Below, one piece after another: positions 5,204-9,118 of a stretch of 9,118 nucleotides of DNA. Source of the DNA: Atopobium sp. ICM42b (lineage in GTDB: Bacteria > Actinomycetota > Coriobacteriia > Coriobacteriales > Atopobiaceae); contig JDFH01000022.1 in the NCBI GenBank assembly GCA_000564995.1, positions 1-9,118 on the forward strand, given 5' to 3'. The stretch's first letter is position 1; every line of letters starts with the position of its first letter. The notes under the pieces were generated by a model. It was not told where the DNA came from, made no database searches, and saw only the letters and a list, made by a program, of their open reading frames with translations. The translations under genes were made by a program, and so were the position numbers.

Positions 5204-8200
5204 ATGTCAAAATCCGATCGTGGACTTGTTTTTGGAGTTGATTTAGGAAAAGCCTCATGTGGATTAGCAATTATTGATTATGAAGCTAAAGAAGTAAAAC
5301 TGCTTTCAAGCCGAATTATTAAAGCTCCCGAAAACAGAAGCGGAAAATCTCTAGCCGCTGTAAGACGAGAAAAGCGTTCAACTAGACGGCAAATCGATAG
5401 AAGAGCAGCAAGAAAAAAGAATGTTTTAAAAGTATTAAAACAATTTGGAGTTACTCCACAGGATTCTGATTGTACGTGGTTTGGAACTAAGAAAAACGGT
5501 AATGACGGAATAGATTTACCAGTTATTGTATTAAGAAGTCAAGGTCTTGATCGGCAGCTCTCTAATAGGGAATGGGCTCGTATTCTCTATTGGTTCTGTA
5601 GTCAGCGTGGCTATATTAATCGAGGAGAAGAGACTTTAATTAATGGAGAAACTTCTGTTGAAGGTACTTCTGAATCTGAAGAGGCAGGAAAAGTTCTTTC
5701 TGCTATCTCAGAAAATAAAAAAGCGCTAAAGGAATCAGGCTATAGAACTTTTGGCGAGTACTTGTATAAAGAGAGCTATGTTACAACCCATAGCTATAGA
5801 AACAAAGCTGGTGATTATAAACATTGCGTGTCTCATCCAATGGTTGTGGATGAGATTAAAGAGTTATTCGAGCAACAGAAGAAGTTTGGAAATACCCATA
5901 CATCAGAAGAATTTAAAGATGCTTATTTAGAACAGCTCAATTGGCTTAAAGATACTAAAGCTTTTGATAAATTGACTTATCAAAAGGTGGGCTACTGTGT
6001 TTACTTTGATCAATATAGTGATGAACCCCAAAAAAGGGCGGCAAATGCTGATTTAATTTCTGAAGTCGTTAAAGCTTATGAAAAGCTTGGAAATATACGT
6101 TTAAAATTTGATGATAAACCGGAGCAATCTCTAACAAGAGAAGTTAGAGATGCAGTTATTAATGAGATGTTCAGTGTTCATCAAGGCGCTAAGGTTAAAT
6201 CGGTTACGTTTAAAACTTTACGTAAGCTGATAGATGATGACAATTTGGTTGGATTTAAAGGAGTTAAATCAGATTTAGAGAAGAATCCAGTATTCGTGCC
6301 TAAAGCCTGGAATACATTTTGTAGAGTTCTTTCAGCATCAGAATCAGGAATTCAGTTGTTAAATAGAATGAAGAATGATTTTAAATTAGCTAATGCGATT
6401 GCTGAGTCTCTTACCTATGCCTCATCTCTTGATAGTTTGGAAAGAAGAATTTCAATGTATCAAGAAAAAGAGAGTTTAGAAATCTCTGAAGATGAACTTG
6501 CTTTAATAGAATCGCTGCCTTACAACACAAAAATATTTAAGGGATATGGGTCCAGATCTATTCAAGCGTTGGAGATGTTACATGATCAATTTTTAGATGG
6601 AGAAGCTTTTACTCTTGATGAAGCTGAAAAACAGTCTGGACTCCAAGGTTTCAGGCTAAGAGAAAAAGGAATTAGACAGTCGCTCTTGTTGCCATATTCT
6701 GATTATGATGTGCAATGTACGAACCCTGTTGTTTTAAGAGTTCTTGCCCAAGCAAGAAGAATGATTAATTCTGCCATCAAACAATATGGAATGCCAAATA
6801 TAATCCGTATTGAATTGGGTAACGATATTGCTAAATCGGCAAAAGAAAAAAGCAAAATTGCAAAAGGACAAAATGAAAACAGAAAAGAGAATGAGCGTAT
6901 AAAAGATAAAATTGCCGAACTTCTTCATATTGATCAGTCAGAAGTAACTGGCAAGCAGATTACTAAGATGAAACTCTATGAAGAACAGGGCGGCAAAGAT
7001 ATATATACCGGAGAAGGTCTTGGTGATATCGCATTCGCGGGAGGAAGACGCTTTTTAATAGACGACAACTATTGCGAGATAGATCATGTACTTCCATACT
7101 CAAGAAGTGCTGATGACCTGAAGTCGAATAAAGTTCTTGTTCTGGCAAAATCTAATCAAGAAAAAGGAAATAGGACCCCATACGAATGGATGAACTCCAA
7201 TGACGGCAGTCATCCAAATTGGGAACAATTCTGCTTACGAGTCTCGTCTAATGTTAGATTATCCGATGGTAAAAAATCAAAGTTATTGGAAGAGAATTTT
7301 GCTGAAAAAGAGACTTCCTTTATCAAACGTAATATGGTGGATACTCAATATATGGCCAGAGCAATTTCTGCTTGGCTTTCAGATTCATTGAATTTTTCGT
7401 CAGAGTTTGATCAAAAGCAGCATGTCTATGCTGTAAACGGAAGAATGACTGCAAAATTGAGGAGAAAATGGGGCCTCAATTTTGGCGAGGATGATACAAA
7501 AGATCGTAGCGACAACAGGCATCATGCTATTGATGCTGCGGTAATTGCAGCATGTAGCGCATCAATGGTTAAGGAATTTGCAATTTCTTACTCTAGATTG
7601 AGGGAGGTAAGGGATTCAGTTATTGCTGAACCATGGGAAGGCTTTGCTGACCAGGTGCGTGAAGCAAGGAAATGGGTAATTCCTACAATGTATCGTCCTA
7701 ATAAAAAGAACGGCTTAATTTATGAAGAGACTAAATATAAATATTTAGGTAAAGAGGTGGGCGATAAAAAAATCGTTCATATTTTAAAAGGGAAAAAACA
7801 AGGAGTTGGAACTGTTGACTTATTTAGAGATCCAACAGGGGGACAGTTCGCAAGAATTTTGGGAGACCGTGCATACATTAGGCTATGGCTTGATGAGGAG
7901 GGAAAATCTGGAAGAGGTGAATGGCTGATAGAGCCAGTATATTTTGCTGATCTAGATAAAATAAAAAGAGGGTCTTATGTGCCCAGATATATACCTCGAC
8001 AAAAAGTTACAACACAGGAATGGGAATCAATTCCACCACGTATAACAGAGAATTCAATACCTATTGTCCTTAGAAATGATGACATAGTGAGGATAGATGG
8101 TATTTATGGAAGGCTAAGTGGTCTGGATATTAATAGTAAGAGATTAAAATTTGACAGGATTTTGTCAAAGGATGTAAAGACAATAGGAAGCTGGACCAAG

Positions 8201-8287
8201 GACACTTCCGTTGAAGTTATTCATGAAGATTGTTTGGGTTTAATGTGGTTCAACTTATTAAAGGATCAAAACTCTAAAGAAAGTTGA
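5204..8287 (+). CDS. cas9: Cas9, type II-C RNA-guided DNA endonuclease
   Basis: Cas9 binds a crRNA:tracrRNA duplex and cuts matching DNA. At 1,027 residues this is a compact type II-C protein. The domain order is complete. RuvC-I has Asp13 in FGVDLGKASCGLAI. The Arg-rich bridge helix spans about 52-80, followed by a short recognition lobe to about 500. RuvC-II runs from NPVVLRVLAQARR (507) with Glu537 in IRIELGND. The HNH domain has Asp627-His628 in CEIDHVLPYSRS and Asn651 in KSNQEKGNRTPYEW. RuvC-III has His774 and Asp777 in RHHAIDAAVIAA, and a C-terminal PAM-interacting region covers roughly 810-1027. All expected catalytic residues are present, so it should be an active nuclease. The start is ATG 5204 after AAGGAG with five-base spacing. 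Its 3' end overlaps the convergent cas2 by 22 bases. It looks more A/T-rich than the genes to its left, consistent with horizontal acquisition. Confidence 0.97.
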   Translation: MSKSDRGLVFGVDLGKASCGLAIIDYEAKEVKLLSSRIIKAPENRSGKSLAAVRREKRSTRRQIDRRAARKKNVLKVLKQFGVTPQDSDCTWFGTKKNGNDGIDLPVIVLRSQGLDRQLSNREWARILYWFCSQRGYINRGEETLINGETSVEGTSESEEAGKVLSAISENKKALKESGYRTFGEYLYKESYVTTHSYRNKAGDYKHCVSHPMVVDEIKELFEQQKKFGNTHTSEEFKDAYLEQLNWLKDTKAFDKLTYQKVGYCVYFDQYSDEPQKRAANADLISEVVKAYEKLGNIRLKFDDKPEQSLTREVRDAVINEMFSVHQGAKVKSVTFKTLRKLIDDDNLVGFKGVKSDLEKNPVFVPKAWNTFCRVLSASESGIQLLNRMKNDFKLANAIAESLTYASSLDSLERRISMYQEKESLEISEDELALIESLPYNTKIFKGYGSRSIQALEMLHDQFLDGEAFTLDEAEKQSGLQGFRLREKGIRQSLLLPYSDYDVQCTNPVVLRVLAQARRMINSAIKQYGMPNIIRIELGNDIAKSAKEKSKIAKGQNENRKENERIKDKIAELLHIDQSEVTGKQITKMKLYEEQGGKDIYTGEGLGDIAFAGGRRFLIDDNYCEIDHVLPYSRSADDLKSNKVLVLAKSNQEKGNRTPYEWMNSNDGSHPNWEQFCLRVSSNVRLSDGKKSKLLEENFAEKETSFIKRNMVDTQYMARAISAWLSDSLNFSSEFDQKQHVYAVNGRMTAKLRRKWGLNFGEDDTKDRSDNRHHAIDAAVIAACSASMVKEFAISYSRLREVRDSVIAEPWEGFADQVREARKWVIPTMYRPNKKNGLIYEETKYKYLGKEVGDKKIVHILKGKKQGVGTVDLFRDPTGGQFARILGDRAYIRLWLDEEGKSGRGEWLIEPVYFADLDKIKRGSYVPRYIPRQKVTTQEWESIPPRITENSIPIVLRNDDIVRIDGIYGRLSGLDINSKRLKFDRILSKDVKTIGSWTKDTSVEVIHEDCLGLMWFNLLKDQNSKES

Positions 8288-8586
8288 GATGGATTATAAG
8301 ATAGAACACCTCTTTTCGTTGAGTTGATTAGAATCTTCCTCCCCGTGTATTGTTTCTCAGTAAGTTCGAGAACAGTTACACATCCTTTGGGAGGAAGATT
8401 TTTATTTACTCTTGAGAGATGGCTATTTGCGTTTTCAGTACCTAAAGTTATTCTGCTATAGACGCTAAACTGCTCCATTATCCAGCCAGAGTTAACTAGG
8501 AACTTATGAAATTCATGGTAGGACTTTTTATCAGATTGGGTTTTAGTTGGTAAGTCAAACATAATTAGTAGTCTCATGACTCTCAT
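8266..8586 (-). CDS. cas2: Cas2, CRISPR adaptation protein
   Basis: Cas2 is the structural partner of Cas1 in spacer integration. The sequence shows the type II pattern MRLLIMFDLP with the conserved Asp of the ferredoxin-like fold, then HEFHKFLVNSGWIMEQFSVY, KGCVTVLELTEKQY and a hydrophobic C-terminal SQLSLEF. It is complete. The ATG with high coordinate 8586 (106 residues) is preferred because AGGAG lies four bases upstream. An ATG at 8598 would give 110 residues and a 4-base ATGA overlap with the cas1 stop, but has no ribosome binding site; a third in-frame ATG at 8577 is also possible. The gene follows the cas1 remnant in the same operon and its 3' end runs 22 bases into the end of cas9. 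With cas1 truncated, no adaptation role can be served from this locus. Confidence 0.92.
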   Translation of the reverse strand: MRVMRLLIMFDLPTKTQSDKKSYHEFHKFLVNSGWIMEQFSVYSRITLGTENANSHLSRVNKNLPPKGCVTVLELTEKQYTGRKILINSTKRGVLSYNPSQLSLEF

Positions 8587-8594
8587 TTTTCTCC

Positions 8595-8969
8595 TCATTC
8601 GAAAGTAACCAATTCAATGGGTAAAAGAGAAGGACATGAAAGAACGGAAGAATCTTCGTCTTCCATGCTTTTAATTAAGGATTCAATTAACTCGTCTATA
8701 GACTGTCTTACGGAAATTTTCCTTCCGTTTTGACGAACGCAAAGTTCTAAAACCTTAGATAAAGATACTTTGATCTCATGGGATAAATCTAAATTTAATT
8801 TATATGATGCAATATAAAAATCTACGACTGGTCTAAATGGCTCGATAAGATCGTCTGCTAAGTTGAATGCGTTTTCAATACTATTGTGGTGAATACCTTT
8901 TGAAGGCATTAATCCATGGGTTATCAGTGATTGAATGATTACAGACCTAATAATCGAATAACCAGGTAA
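8595..8969 (-). pseudogene. cas1: cas1, 5'-truncated remnant fused to CRISPR repeat
   Basis: Only the last 124 codons of an open frame remain, against about 300 for a normal type II Cas1. The residues match the C-terminal half of type II Cas1: GYSIIRSVIIQSLI, GIHH, then NAFNLADDLIEPFRPVVD. These include the family's metal-binding His and the later acidic residue. The first metal-binding Glu and the N-terminal dimerisation domain are gone. Homology runs up to GY (8958-8963). The codon before it and an in-frame TGA (8970-8972) come from CRISPR repeat sequence. An internal ATG at 8907-8909 could start a 104-residue product, but there is no convincing ribosome binding site. Such a product cannot be an active integrase. 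The stop overlaps the cas2 ribosome-binding region, the normal coupled arrangement. Alternatives to genuine decay are an assembly chimera or an array inserted in cas1 with the 5' part beyond the window. Confidence 0.85.
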
Positions 8970-8976
8970 TCAAGAC
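8965..8976 (-). repeat. Partial terminal CRISPR repeat (12 of 36 bases)
   Basis: GGTAATCAAGAC matches the last 12 plus-strand bases of the intact repeats exactly and lies one 66-base period before the next repeat. The 24 bases that should precede it are instead cas1 coding sequence. In crRNA orientation the retained 12 bases are the guide-adjacent part that would pair with a tracrRNA. Confidence 0.85.
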
Positions 8977-9006
8977 CAACTGGTATTGACGGTCTTCCAA
9001 CGTCAC

Positions 9007-9042
9007 ATTTTACTACCTGGGAGATCGTACGGTAATCAAGAC
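9007..9042 (-). repeat. CRISPR repeat, intact copy 1
   Basis: A 36-base unit with plus-strand ends ATTTTACTACC and GGTAATCAAGAC and a central CGTACG palindrome. It is identical to 9068-9103. Confidence 0.97.
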
Positions 9043-9067
9043 AACAATCGACGATAGGTCACAGTCG

Positions 9068-9103
9068 ATTTTACTACCTGGGAGATCGTACGGTAATCAA
9101 GAC
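9068..9103 (-). repeat. CRISPR repeat, intact copy 2
   Basis: Identical to 9007-9042. It starts 61 bases after that copy rather than 66, because the spacer between them is five bases short. Confidence 0.97.
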
Positions 9104-9118
9104 AAGATCGGTTTGCAG

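Larger units (their letters stand above)
8965..9118 (-). CRISPR. CRISPR array, type II-C, truncated by window edge
   Basis: There are two identical 36-base repeats (9007-9042 and 9068-9103) plus a 12-base partial repeat at the left end (8965-8976). Spacers are 8977-9006 (30 bases), 9043-9067 (25 bases) and the first 15 bases of a third at 9104-9118. The minus strand is taken as the crRNA direction. Read that way the repeat begins GTCTTGATTACC and ends GTAGTAAAAT, similar to the A/T-rich ends of II-C repeats such as the Campylobacter one. The damaged repeat then sits at the leader-distal end with its 3' part lost, as is common. The leader would lie past the right edge. Transcription in this direction would read on into the cas1 remnant and cas2. 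Targets and total spacer count cannot be determined here. Confidence 0.95.

Noticed and set aside
5186..5235. tracrRNA overlapping the cas9 start, ending at a weak hairpin before TTTTT at about 5228-5232
   Set aside because: The anti-repeat is only nine pairs plus four after an internal loop, the terminator stem is weak, and it would sit on the cas9 start codon and coding sequence.
8941..8976. Plus-strand tracrRNA beginning with anti-repeat GGTAATCAAGAC, with AAGACC/GGTCTT pairing downstream
   Set aside because: The segment is an exact 12-base match placed one 66-base period from the next repeat, and the following 30 bases have spacer length. A real anti-repeat usually has mismatches and is followed by stable hairpins and a T-run, which are lacking. 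A damaged terminal repeat is the simpler reading.

Overview
The window looks like a chromosomal segment of a Gram-positive bacterium of moderate G+C content. The lipoprotein signal peptides, strong GGAGG-type ribosome binding sites, short intergenic gaps and overall gene style resemble Coriobacteriia of the Atopobium/Lancefieldella/Olsenella kind. That placement is a low-to-moderate confidence guess, because no rRNA or other marker gene is present. No tRNA, rRNA, transposase or integrase is visible.

Left part (1-4024): four tandem same-strand genes encode secreted lipoproteins of one paralogous family. The first lacks its 5' end because the window begins inside the signal peptide. All carry a lipobox cysteine, and three have a charged helical linker and a near-identical N-terminal beta-rich domain, while the C-terminal halves have diverged. 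The cluster ends at a strong Rho-independent terminator (3988-4024).

Middle part (4067-5076): a two-gene operon encodes a nicotinamidase/isochorismatase-family cysteine hydrolase, with catalytic Asp9, Lys103 and Cys136 all visible. It overlaps by one base a small two-helix membrane protein of unknown function. The operon closes with stacked inverted repeats and a second Rho-independent terminator.

Right part (5204-9118): a type II-C CRISPR-Cas locus that is more A/T-rich than the genes to its left. A compact 1,027-residue Cas9 with every expected nuclease residue is on the plus strand. Running toward it on the minus strand are cas2 (complete) and the last 120 or so codons of cas1. The cas1 reading frame is cut at the conserved Gly-Tyr motif and continues directly into a CRISPR repeat, of which only 12 bases remain at the junction. 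Two perfect 36-base repeats and a partial third spacer follow up to the window edge. Effector function therefore looks intact while adaptation looks broken in cis. No convincing tracrRNA was found, so it probably lies beyond the right edge or elsewhere in the genome.

The most interesting points are the cas1/CRISPR-repeat chimeric junction, the convergent and overlapping cas9/cas2 arrangement, the match between the CRISPR repeat and the cas9 ribosome-binding region, and the mosaic lipoprotein paralog array.
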